From Paraburkholderia silvatlantica (GTDB taxonomy: Bacteria; Pseudomonadota; Gammaproteobacteria; Burkholderiales; Burkholderiaceae), in assembly GCF_003096715.1 (NCBI RefSeq), contig NZ_QEOL01000012.1:147529-211528 (forward strand): a stretch of 64,000 nt of DNA. Reading direction: 5' to 3'. Shown here piece after piece: positions 1 to 8,969 of this stretch. The first letter of the stretch is position 1, and every line of letters begins with the position of its first letter. A program made the translations under genes and the position numbers. The notes beneath the pieces are model-generated. The model was given only the letters and a program-made list of their open reading frames with translations. It was not told the DNA's origin and made no database searches.

Positions 1-440
1 CCGTAAGCGACGAACGGGAAGTCGCGTTCGTGCAGGAACGCGATGCGCGGATCGTCAACGAGCGTGCGCGCGACGATGAAAGCATCGACCAGACGGTTGT
101 CGACCAGTCTGCGGTAAGTGTCGAGCTCCGCGTTCGGCCGGGCGGACACGATGATCAGGTCCAGGTCGCCCAGTCCCTCCGTAATGCCGGCGACAACCTC
201 GCAAAAGCGCGGGTCGCCAAGATCGCCGGCAGAGAACGGGTACACGATACCGACGGCGTTTGCCCGTCCTGTCGCCAGTTTGCGTGCGGTTGCATCCGCG
301 TGATAGCCGAGCGCCTCGGCGGCCGCGACGACGCGGGCGCGAGTTGCTTCGCTTACGTCGTCATAGCCATTCAGCGCGCGGCTTACCGTTGTCTTCGAGA
401 GACCCAGAGAACTGGCCAGTGCCTTGAGGCTTGTTTTCAT
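1..440 (-). CDS. LacI-family transcriptional regulator (N-terminal part; continues beyond the left edge)
   Basis: Translated from an ATG at 438-440 on the minus strand, the first 146 codons begin MKTSLKALASSLGLSKTTVS, the standard LacI/GalR helix-turn-helix, followed by the hinge helix (RARVVAAAEALGYHADATARKLA). The periplasmic-binding-protein-like sensor domain then starts (NAVGIVYPFSAGD...). The rest lies outside the window. Proteins of this family bind palindromic operators with a central CG and release on binding a sugar or related effector. Two AACCGGTT-type palindromes occur before levansucrase (about 13.5 kb) and one before an MRJP-like gene (about 11.87 kb); whether this regulator binds them is inference. 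It diverges from the cupin gene at 805. Confidence 0.93.
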   Translation of the reverse strand, partial: MKTSLKALASSLGLSKTTVSRALNGYDDVSEATRARVVAAAEALGYHADATARKLATGRANAVGIVYPFSAGDLGDPRFCEVVAGITEGLGDLDLIIVSARPNAELDTYRRLVDNRLVDAFIVARTLVDDPRIAFLHERDFPFVAY

Positions 441-804
441 ACCGGGATTGGGTGCTGTCCGTCTTCATTTGCCCACAGGAGCCGGGTGAAGCGGCCGGGC
501 GTTCGTGGCACTTATGATACTGCGATTGTGGCCCCGGAACGAATTTTCATCCCTCCACCACGAAGGAGGTCCAGGGACAGGCTGCGGCTTGCACAGAAGC
601 GTATCCTGATCACAGTGAGGTCAAGATCTGGACGGGAGCGCGTGAAGAGGTTGGTGGCCTTGGCCGCGAGCGCGACACAGCTTTCATTGAACTGGCAACT
701 TCCGTTGTGAGGGCCACGCGGAAACTGATTCCGGAAATGCAGAAAGGCGCGGCCGTCGATTTCATGCGATGATCGCTTCGCTGCTTGCTTTCGAGGTGAC
801 GGAT
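441..804. other. Divergent intergenic region with a possible decayed gene end
   Basis: This gap separates the divergent LacI and cupin genes and should hold both promoters. No clear operator palindrome was found. One plus-strand frame is open from 518 to a stop at 770-772 and has protein-like composition (ending IELATSVVRATRKLIPEMQK then GAAVDFMR), but it has no usable start codon. It may be the 3' remnant of a lost gene or chance in GC-rich DNA. Its TGA overlaps an ATG at 769 that is in frame with the cupin gene. Confidence 0.35.
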
Positions 805-1410
805 ATGGCCAATCTGCGACGCAGAAACCTGAATGTGGCGCTTGCGCTTGGCGGATTATTTCCGGCTACTCGAGTATTGGCCCGAAATGGCGATGCGGTT
901 GGGTCTGTCGAGCCTGAGGTGCTTCGATTCGAAAGCAACGGATGGATTCCCAATAATCAGCACCTGGCTGTGCTGGTCTACCGTAACGCCGTTACCGTGA
1001 AGGGACCAGACCCGGCCTCCAGTTTCGAGGCGGTTTTTGCACAGAATGGGTGGCCGCCGCAATGGCGAAATGGCATTTACGATTTCCACCACTTCCACCC
1101 GGAAACCCATGAGGTACTTGGCTTTGCAGGAGGGAGCGCGCGTCTGTTGCTCGGTGGCCCCGCACCCGTCGGGCGCGAGGTGAAAGTACAGGCCGGCGAT
1201 GTCGTGGTGTTACCGGCCGGGACCGGCCACTGCAAGCTCGAAGCAAGTTCCGACTTTCTCGTCGTCGGCGCGTATCCGCCGGATGAGGATATTGGCATCA
1301 GCCGCAAGGCGCTGACTGCAGCGCAAATGCAGAAGCTGGAAGCAGTACAGTTTCCACGCAGTGATCCATTGTCCGGCCCGGACGGTGCTCTTCCAAAATT
1401 GTGGAGCTGA
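805..1410 (+). CDS. YjlB-like cupin protein with a possible Tat signal
   Basis: This is a 201-residue single-domain cupin. Both cupin motifs are visible: HHFHPETHE (HxH...E metal ligands) and GDVVVLPAGTGH (second motif with its His). The sequence around them, including the closing VVGAYP, resembles the uncharacterised YjlB family. The ATG at 805 is preferred over the in-frame ATG at 769 because GAGGTGA lies just upstream and the product then starts MANLRRRNLNVALALGG, which resembles a twin-arginine signal. A cytochrome c gene follows 29 bp later and an NAD(P)-binding protein after that, suggesting a small redox operon. The substrate is unknown; the metal-binding cupin fold is well supported, export less so. 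Confidence 0.8.
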   Translation: MANLRRRNLNVALALGGLFPATRVLARNGDAVGSVEPEVLRFESNGWIPNNQHLAVLVYRNAVTVKGPDPASSFEAVFAQNGWPPQWRNGIYDFHHFHPETHEVLGFAGGSARLLLGGPAPVGREVKVQAGDVVVLPAGTGHCKLEASSDFLVVGAYPPDEDIGISRKALTAAQMQKLEAVQFPRSDPLSGPDGALPKLWS

Positions 1411-1439
1411 GTTCGATAGTCATGCCTGGCGTGTACTGG

Positions 1440-1799
1440 ATGAAGAATATCATCCGACTGGGTTGCGTGCTGTTGCTTGCGCTTGGGCCGGCGATGGCGC
1501 GCGCGGCTGCCGCGGTTACCGATCATGAGATTGGCGCGATTCTGTCGGCGCGCTGTGCGGCTTGCCATTCGGAGCATCCAGCCTTGATGTCCAGCGCACC
1601 CAAGGGACTGACGTTTGCCTCGCCGGCGACGATTGATAAACACGCACACGCGATTTATCGCCAGGTCGTCGAACTACGCGCGATGCCCGTTGGCAATGTC
1701 ACGAACATGACCGATGCCGAGCGGCAAGCAATTGCGCTCTGGTTCAATGAGAGATCGGGTTCTCATACGATGAAGGCCGAAAGCGCACATCTGCCTTAG
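1440..1799 (+). CDS. Small periplasmic c-type cytochrome, PuuD-tail-like
   Basis: A 119-residue protein with a signal peptide (MKNIIRLGCVLLLALGPAMA then RA) followed by one CAACH haem-attachment site. The later block RAMPVGNVTNMTDAERQAI resembles the C-terminal cytochrome c domain of PuuD-type urate hydroxylases, where a Met in the MPxGN segment is the usual axial ligand. Here the domain stands alone. The start at 1440 is chosen because it puts the signal peptide at the N-terminus; an in-frame ATG at 1422 is the alternative. It probably shuttles electrons in the periplasm, perhaps for the neighbouring exported cupin or NAD(P)-binding-fold protein. That partnership is inferred from position only. 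Confidence 0.82.
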   Translation: MKNIIRLGCVLLLALGPAMARAAAAVTDHEIGAILSARCAACHSEHPALMSSAPKGLTFASPATIDKHAHAIYRQVVELRAMPVGNVTNMTDAERQAIALWFNERSGSHTMKAESAHLP

Positions 1800-1855
1800 A
1801 CCAGCGTGGCGCACAGCGGGACGAGTTCCGGCGCCTGGCAACTGTACGGAGTGAA

Positions 1856-2608
1856 ATGGGAATATCTGGAAAACGCAGGCGCCTGCTTTCGATTGCCGCT
1901 AGCGGCGCGACATTGACGATTCTCTCAACCTCACCGTTGCGCGTTGCATGGGGCGAGACTCCTTCGGATCCGCGAAAGATCGGTGTGATCGGATCGGGCC
2001 ATGTTGGCGGCACACTAGGGCGTCTATGGGTGCAGGCCGGCCATGAGGTGATGTTCTCCTCGCGGCACCCAGACGAGCTCGAAGGGATGGTTCAACAGCT
2101 CGGCACGACCGCGCATGCTGGCACGCCTCGTGATGCCGCCACGTTCGGCGATGCGATCCTGCTTGCGGTCCCATATGGAGCGCTGCCGCAACTGGGCCGC
2201 GATCTTTCGTCCGTGATGGCAGGCAAGGTCGTGCTTGACGCGTGCAATCCGTACGCATGGCGCGACGGGGAGGCTGCGCAGCTCGCCATGCAACAGGGCA
2301 GCGGGGTTGCCTCCGCGCACTTCTTTCCCGGTACACGCCTCGTTCGTGGTTTCAATTCGATCGATGCCAGCATCGTCGCGAGTGAGGCCCATCGCCAGCC
2401 TCCTCTCGTCGCTGTGCCCCTGGCAGGTGACAATCCGGGCGCGCTCGCTGTTGCCGCCTCATTGGTGCACGACGCTGGTTTCGATCCCGTCGTCGTCGGG
2501 CCATTGCGGGCGGCGCGCGAGTTCGAACCTGGGTCATCGCTTTTCGAGGTGGTTCTCAGCGCTGCGGAACTGCGTCAACGCCTGGGTATTGCCCCCAGTG
2601 GCCAGTAA
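1856..2608 (+). CDS. F420H2:NADP oxidoreductase-like Rossmann protein with Tat signal
   Basis: A 250-residue protein. After a basic N-terminus with KRRRLLSIAASGATLTIL (Tat-like), the mature part opens with a dinucleotide-binding fingerprint, KIGVIGSGHVGGTLGRLW, and a basic loop (SSRHPDEL) typical of NADP preference. The middle (VVLDACNPY, HFFPGTRLVRGFNSI) matches the NADPH-dependent F420 reductase-like superfamily. GGAG about 8 bp before the ATG supports the start. A signal peptide on this normally cytoplasmic fold is unusual; Tat export would be needed if a cofactor is bound before transport. A second member without a signal lies at 58516-59211. Real F420 use is not implied. Confidence 0.75.
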   Translation: MGISGKRRRLLSIAASGATLTILSTSPLRVAWGETPSDPRKIGVIGSGHVGGTLGRLWVQAGHEVMFSSRHPDELEGMVQQLGTTAHAGTPRDAATFGDAILLAVPYGALPQLGRDLSSVMAGKVVLDACNPYAWRDGEAAQLAMQQGSGVASAHFFPGTRLVRGFNSIDASIVASEAHRQPPLVAVPLAGDNPGALAVAASLVHDAGFDPVVVGPLRAAREFEPGSSLFEVVLSAAELRQRLGIAPSGQ

Positions 2609-2665
2609 GCCGTAAAAATGACCCGATCGTCGTCTTTCGAACGCGTTTGCGAGCAGGGAATGGCC

Positions 2666-3994
2666 ATGTCGTCTGACGCGAAACCTGAAACCGGGGCGAG
2701 ACGCCCGACTTCATGGCTGGCAGGTGCGTTGCGCCCCTGGGTACCGATCATGACCGGGGAAGGGCGTCCGCTCATCTGGTGCTGGCTGTATGTGTTCTGT
2801 GTCCTGTGTTCTTACTATGTTATCCGGCCCATTCGCGACGCGATGGGCATCGATGGCGGAGTGCGCAATCTTCAATGGCTGTTCTCGGCCACGCTTGTTT
2901 GCATGCTATTGGCGAATCTGCCATTCGCGGCGCTCGCACGACGCCTTCCGCGCACGCGCTTCATTGCGATTGCCTACCGGTTCTTTATCGTCAACCTGCT
3001 CGTGTTCGCCATTCTGCTATCGCTTGGATCTCACGAGCAGAGCATCTGGATCGGGCGCGTATTCTTCGTATGGGTTTCGGTATTCAACCTGTTCGTGGTA
3101 TCGGTCTTCTGGGAACTGGTCGTCGACACATTCGATGATGAGCAGGGCAGGCGACTCTTCGCGCTGATGGCGGCCGGGGCAACGCTAGGTGCGATCGTCG
3201 GCGCAGCAGTCACCGCGACGCTCAATCATCTTTTCGGCCCTGTTGGGCTGCTCGTGCTCTCGGCCATCCTGCTGGAGGTCTCGGTAAGGTGTGTGCGGCG
3301 CATTGCGCCTGTGCACCGGAGAAGTTCGCACTTTCGCAGTGAATTCACTGCGATCGGCGGAACGGTGCTCGCCGGCATTTCCCGGACAATCCGTTCGCCA
3401 TACCTCGCCAGCATCTGCGTCTATATCCTGCTGTTCTCGATGGCCTCCACGACACTCTATTTCGAGCAGGCAAACGTGATCCATCGCACCTTTGCAAGCG
3501 GCTCGTCCCGGGTCACTTTTTTCGCCACGCTCGATTTCGTCGGAAATCTGCTGACGCTGCTTATGCAGATACTCGTGACGGGGCATATCATTCGCCGGTT
3601 CGGAGTGACGCTTACGCTGGTTCTCATCCCGGCGCTGAGTGCGGTGGGGTTTGCTTTTGTCGCACTGTGGTCGACATTTTCCACAGTCGTGGTCTTCTCT
3701 TTGCTGCGTCGTGCCGGGAACTTCGCGATTGCGAGACCCACCCGGGAAATACTGTTCACGAAGCTGGATCGGGAGGACAAATATAAGGCAAAGAGCTTTA
3801 TCGATACTGTCATATATCGTGCTGGAGATCAAATCGGTGCATGGACGTATGCAGGATTCGAGTCGATAGGAATGTCGGGAGGTGGTATGGCGATCGTTGC
3901 CATGCTGCTTTCCTTGCTCTGGTTAATGAACAGCCTGTGGCTTGGCCGACGTCATGAAAGCGGGGTGATTCCAGCAGGTCCAATGGAAGGTTGA
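2666..3994 (+). CDS. MFS-type membrane protein of the NTP/NDP exchange transporter-like group
   Basis: About 442 residues with around twelve hydrophobic segments. The motif SYYVIRPIRDAMG in the first membrane helix region and the loop DRED-KYKAKSFIDTVIYRAGD near the C-terminus are characteristic of bacterial proteins annotated as NTP/NDP exchange or TLC-like transporters within the major facilitator superfamily. AGGGA seven bases before the ATG at 2666 favours that start; in-frame ATGs at 2618 and 2660 are alternatives. It follows the NAD(P)-binding protein gene closely and may be cotranscribed with it. Substrate is unknown: most free-living members have not been shown to move nucleotides. 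Confidence 0.75.
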   Translation: MSSDAKPETGARRPTSWLAGALRPWVPIMTGEGRPLIWCWLYVFCVLCSYYVIRPIRDAMGIDGGVRNLQWLFSATLVCMLLANLPFAALARRLPRTRFIAIAYRFFIVNLLVFAILLSLGSHEQSIWIGRVFFVWVSVFNLFVVSVFWELVVDTFDDEQGRRLFALMAAGATLGAIVGAAVTATLNHLFGPVGLLVLSAILLEVSVRCVRRIAPVHRRSSHFRSEFTAIGGTVLAGISRTIRSPYLASICVYILLFSMASTTLYFEQANVIHRTFASGSSRVTFFATLDFVGNLLTLLMQILVTGHIIRRFGVTLTLVLIPALSAVGFAFVALWSTFSTVVVFSLLRRAGNFAIARPTREILFTKLDREDKYKAKSFIDTVIYRAGDQIGAWTYAGFESIGMSGGGMAIVAMLLSLLWLMNSLWLGRRHESGVIPAGPMEG

Positions 3995-4326
3995 ACTCCG
4001 GACCCTGGTGAAAATACTGCAACGGCTTGCTACCCTGAAGGCAATGTCCACTGGTGTCGAGGCGGGTCTTTGATCAGGCAATGAATCTGTCCGCATTTTT
4101 GCGGGCGAGGCGGTTGAGCAACAGGTTACCCACGCACCTGCATAAACCGATCACCGAACAGGATGGCAAACTGGTTCATGGCTGATTTCCTGTCGAACGC
4201 GGCCCGCACGGTTTTGGCCAGTACGTTTACTGAAAGGGCACGTACCCGAATGGCATTTGTATGGAAGATTCCTGTCGGTCGATATGCGCAGAAAGAGAAA
4301 TGTAATACGATGCAATTCCCAGGTAA
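3995..4326. other. Intergenic region, no gene identified
   Basis: No convincing coding frame is seen. A short minus-strand frame ending near 4136 has a protein-like tail (RKSAMNQFAILFGDRF) that I cannot assign; it could be a transposase or gene remnant. The region should contain the promoter of the diguanylate cyclase gene. Confidence 0.3.
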
Positions 4327-6066
4327 TTGGCGGCGCAAGACGTGTATACCAAGGTTTTTCGTCGAACTCGAATAAGCCGGCTCCTATGGTCAGGTGTCGG
4401 TGCAGCGGTTCTGCTTTCCGGCGTGTTGCCCGCAATCATACTGGTTCATCTATATCGCGGCTTCGCAGACGCGAGGCAGAATGCCGCGCGACTCGGGCAA
4501 CTGCGTGTTGTTCTGGATGCCGCGAACAGCATTTCCGCCGAGCGTGCACCATCCAACATTCTGATGGACAGTAGCGCTGCAACACGCGCCAAGGCTCGGG
4601 CCGCGGTCGAGCGAGCGCGCGCCAAAACCGATCGCGCACTGCACCTTGTAAGTCACGGCAAGGTACCGCTCCCGCTGGTCACGGGCGTATCGCGGCAACT
4701 GGTAGTGGCGCGCGGCCTTGTCGATGCCGCGGCGGCCCGTACACCGCCTCATTACGTCGACGTCCAGCGCGCAATCGATGCGATGTTTGCGGCATACGAC
4801 GCCTACCGGGCGGTCGTGAACTGGCAGGCGCAGGATCTGGTGCGCGCGGATCCACGCCTGAGCGCGCCAGTCATGCGGGCGCTCGTACTCTGCGCGCTGC
4901 GAGACGATGCCGGCCGCCTGGGTTCTCAGATCGTGGCGCCGCTCATCACACGGACGATGGTACCCCCGCAAAATATCAACGCATTCCATCTGATTCTCGG
5001 CCGCACAGAGCAGCAACTGGGGCTGCTTGAGTTTGAGCAAAATGCGGGTGGGCAAAGCCTCGCGCTGGCTGCCCTGCAGGCCTCCGCCAGGACGGAGTTC
5101 ACAGGCGAGGGTGAGCCGCTCATGGAACGTCTGATTGCCGAAGGTGAGGCCGGCGGGCCATATGCGCTGGACGCTACGGCGTTCACCGAACGTTACGTTG
5201 CAACGCTGGGTCCACTCGTCGCATGGCGCAGCGCCTGGATCGACCAGCTCGTGTCCGACTACACGGCGGAAGAAAACAGGGCACTCGTCCAGTTCGCGAC
5301 CGTGTTTGCCGTTGCGCTCGTGATCATCGTCATGATCGCCGGTATTGCGCTGTTCATTCAGGCGCGAGTGTTGCAGCCGCTGCTCGAGGCGAGCGAAGCC
5401 GTAATTGGCCTTGGAGAGGAACAGCCCACCGCACGTGCACGGCGACATCGCGGTGTCCGGGAGGTGGAAGCGCTATTTGATGCGATTAACCGTCTGGAAT
5501 CCAGACTGCGCGAGCGTTCGGCACACACGCGCCAGCTCAGGCATCTGGCGGAGACAGACCACTTGACGAAACTCCTGAACCTGCGGACCTTCGAAGCGCG
5601 TGGCAAGCCGAGGATCGCGAACCCGGATGCGCACGCCCGCATTTTTCTTATCCTGCTGGACATCGATCACTTCAAGTCGATCAATGACCGGTATGGCCAT
5701 CCAATGGGTGACAGTGTTCTTGCCGCTGTGGCTGGCGCGTTGTCGAACAGCGTTCGCCCGGGTGACCTTGTTGCGCGTGTGGGGGGCGAGGAGTTCGGGA
5801 TCCTGTGTGAGGCACGGGACGCGTCGAGCATACAGGCTCTCGCGCACCGGGTACGGCTCGTATTGCGAGGGCTGGAGATAAGGACCCCTGATGGTGAATG
5901 TGTCCCGGTCACCGCCAGCTTTGGCGTGGCAGAGGCGACGGGTGTGACATGGCGCCAGCTGGTATCTCGAGCCGATGTCGCTCTGTACGCGGCGAAAATG
6001 GCGGGACGGGACCGTATCCACTTTGCCGCGGGCGGACCGTCTCCGAACGAACATTCAGCCAGTTGA
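4327..6066 (+). CDS. Membrane-bound diguanylate cyclase (GGDEF domain)
   Basis: A 579-residue protein made of TM1 (about residues 19-41), a large mostly helical periplasmic sensor region (about 42-320, rich in Ala/Arg), TM2 (about 324-346), a HAMP-like linker and a C-terminal GGDEF domain (about 410-570). The active-site loop is intact as GGEEF. RPGD, an RxxD inhibitory site for c-di-GMP feedback, sits exactly five residues before it. It should make c-di-GMP from two GTP at the inner membrane in response to an unknown periplasmic signal. The reading frame opens with TTG at 4327 preceded by AGGTAA; GTG at 4342 is an alternative. No EAL domain is present. Confidence 0.92.
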   Translation: MAAQDVYTKVFRRTRISRLLWSGVGAAVLLSGVLPAIILVHLYRGFADARQNAARLGQLRVVLDAANSISAERAPSNILMDSSAATRAKARAAVERARAKTDRALHLVSHGKVPLPLVTGVSRQLVVARGLVDAAAARTPPHYVDVQRAIDAMFAAYDAYRAVVNWQAQDLVRADPRLSAPVMRALVLCALRDDAGRLGSQIVAPLITRTMVPPQNINAFHLILGRTEQQLGLLEFEQNAGGQSLALAALQASARTEFTGEGEPLMERLIAEGEAGGPYALDATAFTERYVATLGPLVAWRSAWIDQLVSDYTAEENRALVQFATVFAVALVIIVMIAGIALFIQARVLQPLLEASEAVIGLGEEQPTARARRHRGVREVEALFDAINRLESRLRERSAHTRQLRHLAETDHLTKLLNLRTFEARGKPRIANPDAHARIFLILLDIDHFKSINDRYGHPMGDSVLAAVAGALSNSVRPGDLVARVGGEEFGILCEARDASSIQALAHRVRLVLRGLEIRTPDGECVPVTASFGVAEATGVTWRQLVSRADVALYAAKMAGRDRIHFAAGGPSPNEHSAS

Positions 6067-6121
6067 ACGCGGCGGGAACCGTCGACTGGCTCGTACCCGA
6101 CGTTTGTCGATTCCAAACAGG

Positions 6122-6160
6122 CCCGCAGTGAAGCCGGAGTTGACCGAGCTCCGATGCGGG
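6122..6160. terminator. Inverted repeat between convergent genes, likely bidirectional terminator
   Basis: CCCGCA (6122-6127) pairs with TGCGGG (about 6155-6160), and an inner CGGAG/CTCCG pair extends the stem. It lies between the stops of the diguanylate cyclase and porin genes, which converge here. There is no strong T-run, so termination is inferred from position and symmetry. Confidence 0.45.
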
Positions 6161-6172
6161 CGGCGCGCGCGG

Positions 6173-7342
6173 TTAGAACCGGTGGATCATGCCCAGGCGG
6201 TAGACCATCTGGTTGACTCCCGACGATGCGCCAGCCGAGGCATCCACAATCTGTGCTTCGTCAAAGCTCGTCCCGGTATGGGCGCTGACGACATGCTGCC
6301 AGGCGCCTTGCAGATAGAGCGAAGTGCGCTTGCTCAGGTCGTAGTCGAGCATCAGACCGAGCTGGTGCCATTTGGGTACATATTTCGTGTCTGACGCGTC
6401 CAGATGCGCCATCGTAAATGTATAGGCCGCGCCCAGCCAAAACGCGTGGGTGAAGTAGTATTGTGCGTTGAGTTCGAAGTTGTCGAATTTCCACGAATTC
6501 CACGTCGCGCCATTCGGCAGGCTGGTATTGTCCATCCACGCATTGCTGACCGGATTATAGACATCAACATGGGACCATGCTGCGCCGACCAGCACGTGGG
6601 TAAACTGGTAAGAGGCCGCTACCCCGATGTCCTGCTGCGACGAAGCATTGAAGAGATCGCCGCTGTTGATCGCACCGCCCGAGGCGAGCCCCGGATTGTT
6701 GAGCTTCAGATAGGACGCAGCCGCAGTCAGATTGCCATTCTGGTAGTTCAGCGTCGCTCCCCAGACCCGATTATTTGAGAAACCGCCGGGCTGGTTGCTG
6801 AAGCCGTACATGGCTTCAGCAGTGAGCCCGCGGTAAGTCGGGCTGACATACTTGACGGCGTTGTTGACGCGGAAGTCCCAGTCCACATTGTCGTTATCGA
6901 AGGGATGAGTAGTGATGTCGCCTGCCCAGTTTCCGGCTGACGTGATGCTGCCAAAGCCGAGCGCGTCAACGCTGGTGTCATACTGGCGCCCGAGCGTAAT
7001 TGTGCCGTACTGCGAGGACGACAGACCCACGAACGCCTGACGGCCGAACATGCTCGAATCCTGACCGAGCTTGCCAGTGTTCACGTTGAAACCGTTTTCC
7101 AGCTGAAAGATAGCCTTGTCGCCACCGCCAAGATCTTCACTGCCTTTCAAACCCCACCGACTGCCAAATGTATCGCCGCTCGACATTTGCCATGCGCTAT
7201 GGCCGCCGGTATTGCTGGTGAAATTGAGGCCTTCGTCAATCAGCCCGTATAGCGTCACGGTCTGTTGTGCGTGTGCCGCACTGGTGAGCAGGAGAGCCGG
7301 TAGCCATGCAAACCGGGACAGTTTCATCTGTTGGCGTTTCAT
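6173..7342 (-). CDS. Gram-negative trimeric porin (OmpC-like, Burkholderia type)
   Basis: A 389-residue outer-membrane porin. It has a cleavable signal peptide ending SAAHA|Q, the opening strand QTVTLYGLIDEGLNF and the constriction-proximal segment GSRWGLKGSEDLGGG. FGRQAFVGLSSSQYGTITLGRQYD is the family fingerprint, and the chain ends in the Phe-terminated strand needed for BAM recognition (YRLGMIHRF). Length fits the family. GAGGGAAT just before the ATG supports the start. It is transcribed alone, convergent with the diguanylate cyclase gene. The solute is unknown; general diffusion of small anions or nutrients is the family's usual role. Confidence 0.95.
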   Translation of the reverse strand: MKRQQMKLSRFAWLPALLLTSAAHAQQTVTLYGLIDEGLNFTSNTGGHSAWQMSSGDTFGSRWGLKGSEDLGGGDKAIFQLENGFNVNTGKLGQDSSMFGRQAFVGLSSSQYGTITLGRQYDTSVDALGFGSITSAGNWAGDITTHPFDNDNVDWDFRVNNAVKYVSPTYRGLTAEAMYGFSNQPGGFSNNRVWGATLNYQNGNLTAAASYLKLNNPGLASGGAINSGDLFNASSQQDIGVAASYQFTHVLVGAAWSHVDVYNPVSNAWMDNTSLPNGATWNSWKFDNFELNAQYYFTHAFWLGAAYTFTMAHLDASDTKYVPKWHQLGLMLDYDLSKRTSLYLQGAWQHVVSAHTGTSFDEAQIVDASAGASSGVNQMVYRLGMIHRF

Positions 7343-7712
7343 TGATTCCCTCTGATGGTGTGGTTGAGCAGTCAGCGCTGGGCTGAATGACTTCGGTGCT
7401 GGACCGGCATTCAGTCAAGGCTGACGACGCAGTGTAGGTAGAGGGAAAAACGATCGCTGCAGCGCACGAAGTAATACTGTCTTTCAATAATCGAAAGTGC
7501 CATCCGTGGATAGAAGATATAAGGACGGGCGCGGTAATCGTGAGTTTCGTGGTGTATCACACGTGTTGCTGCACTGTTGTTTTTATTTTTTCGCTGCTTG
7601 ACGGAAAGATTTGATCTGCATGCCAGACTAATGATCTTCACGTGTCAAGTGAATGAACTCTTGCCTGGCATGTGGCCGGGAGCGCACTGTTGCGTTCGCG
7701 CACAGGGCCGGC
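7343..7712. other. Intergenic region upstream of the porin gene
   Basis: No gene seen. The stretch 7440-7640 is more AT-rich than its surroundings and should hold the porin promoter, transcribed leftwards. The MRJP-like gene ends at 7713. No operator palindrome or terminator was recognised. Confidence 0.3.
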
Positions 7713-8969
7713 TTATCGCATTGGCGGTGGCGAGCCCGGTGTTGAGCTCGTGCGCACGCGATACCGGAGTACCTGGTATGGCGGGCGCCGGAGGTCGTGG
7801 CCGTCGTTGAGACCCGGCATGCGTTGCCACTGACCGATGCTCACATACAGGTAGCCGTCCCGGTAGGCGAGTCCGTCTGGCCACACGAGTCGGCCATCTC
7901 GCGCAACAAGCGAGAAGCGGCCCTGTGGGTCGCGTTTGAGTATGGAGTAGCGCGACGCATCCCCGAAATAGAGTGTGCCGCCGGGATCGACCGCCAGTCC
8001 GCCGTTTGAGGCTGTTTGTCCTTCGAAATGGATCGCAGCCACCAGTTGGGCGTCGGACTTCGAGAAATCGCTGATTACTGCGGTCGGAATGCTGTAGTAG
8101 TCGGGGTTTGTGGGGGTGGTCCAATACAGGGTACGCATGTCGGGAGACAGTTCAATTCCGTTGACACCGCCCTGAGGCATCGTCGGATGTTCGAGACTGT
8201 ATGCATGTGGACGGCCCTCGACGTAGGTCATGAAGCCTGGGGCGGGTGAAGTCTCGGGACGGTCGCGGAACACTTCGCGCATGCGGCCCGAAGCGACATC
8301 GACGACGATAATGGACTGGTCGGGTTGAGCATATCCGTTATTCGAGATATATAGTGTTCCCTGAGCGCCGTGTGTCGGATCGAAGCGCAGATCGTTCAGT
8401 TGAATTGTGTCGCGAAAGAACGGCCGGTTAAACAGAATGCGCCTGACGATCCGCCGGCTGGGAATGTCGATGCCGACGATCTTCGCAGCCCCTTCGGGGA
8501 TGCCGTCGATCCCCGCACGCTTGCCCTCGTCAAGTACCCATAGCGTGTTGCACGCGACCGTGATTCCGAGAGGGGACACGATCCAGTCAGCGAGCGGCCG
8601 CTTCGAGGGTTCCGTTGTCGCCCTGTCGGGAAAAGCAACGAGGCGCGTGCCGACGACCTCGACTACTGCCGCGGCCGCGTGGTTCCTGCCGACACGGGGC
8701 AAGGTTAGAAAGAGGCGACCGTCGTGTGAGAATGCGACGCCGGATATTTCGGCGGAGTCCGTTGAAACCACGACTTCCCCGCGATTGACGTCTCGCAGTG
8801 CTTTCCCGGCACATACTGGCATGCTGGCTGCTGACGCCATGAGCGCCGCAGCAGCCAGTGTCAGAACAACGTCTACCGTCGAACGACATTTCTGTTGCCG
8901 GCCCGAACACACCGCGCGGGACCGTGTGGCCTGATCGGCAGCGGTTGATTCAACTCGCTGCGCCCGCAT
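7713..8969 (-). CDS. MRJP/Yellow-family secreted beta-propeller protein, first copy (L-dopachrome tautomerase-related)
   Basis: About 418 residues. After a hydrophobic export segment (VVLTLAAAALMASAASMPVC) comes the major royal jelly protein/Yellow fold: SGVAFSHDGRLFLTLPR, LWVLDEGKRAG, IVGIDIPSRRIVRRI, NDLRFDPTHGAQGTLYISN, GGVNGIELSPDMRTLYW and the closing RMPGLNDGHDLRRPPYQVLR. It is the distal gene of a four-gene leftward operon whose first gene encodes a clear paralogue (10668-11864). The ATG at 8969 is chosen, overlapping the aldo/keto reductase end; GTG at 8912 would give a more normal signal-peptide length. Bacterial members are extracytoplasmic and of unknown chemistry; some insect relatives act on dopachrome. 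Confidence 0.85.
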   Translation of the reverse strand: MRAQRVESTAADQATRSRAVCSGRQQKCRSTVDVVLTLAAAALMASAASMPVCAGKALRDVNRGEVVVSTDSAEISGVAFSHDGRLFLTLPRVGRNHAAAAVVEVVGTRLVAFPDRATTEPSKRPLADWIVSPLGITVACNTLWVLDEGKRAGIDGIPEGAAKIVGIDIPSRRIVRRILFNRPFFRDTIQLNDLRFDPTHGAQGTLYISNNGYAQPDQSIIVVDVASGRMREVFRDRPETSPAPGFMTYVEGRPHAYSLEHPTMPQGGVNGIELSPDMRTLYWTTPTNPDYYSIPTAVISDFSKSDAQLVAAIHFEGQTASNGGLAVDPGGTLYFGDASRYSILKRDPQGRFSLVARDGRLVWPDGLAYRDGYLYVSIGQWQRMPGLNDGHDLRRPPYQVLRYRVRTSSTPGSPPPMR

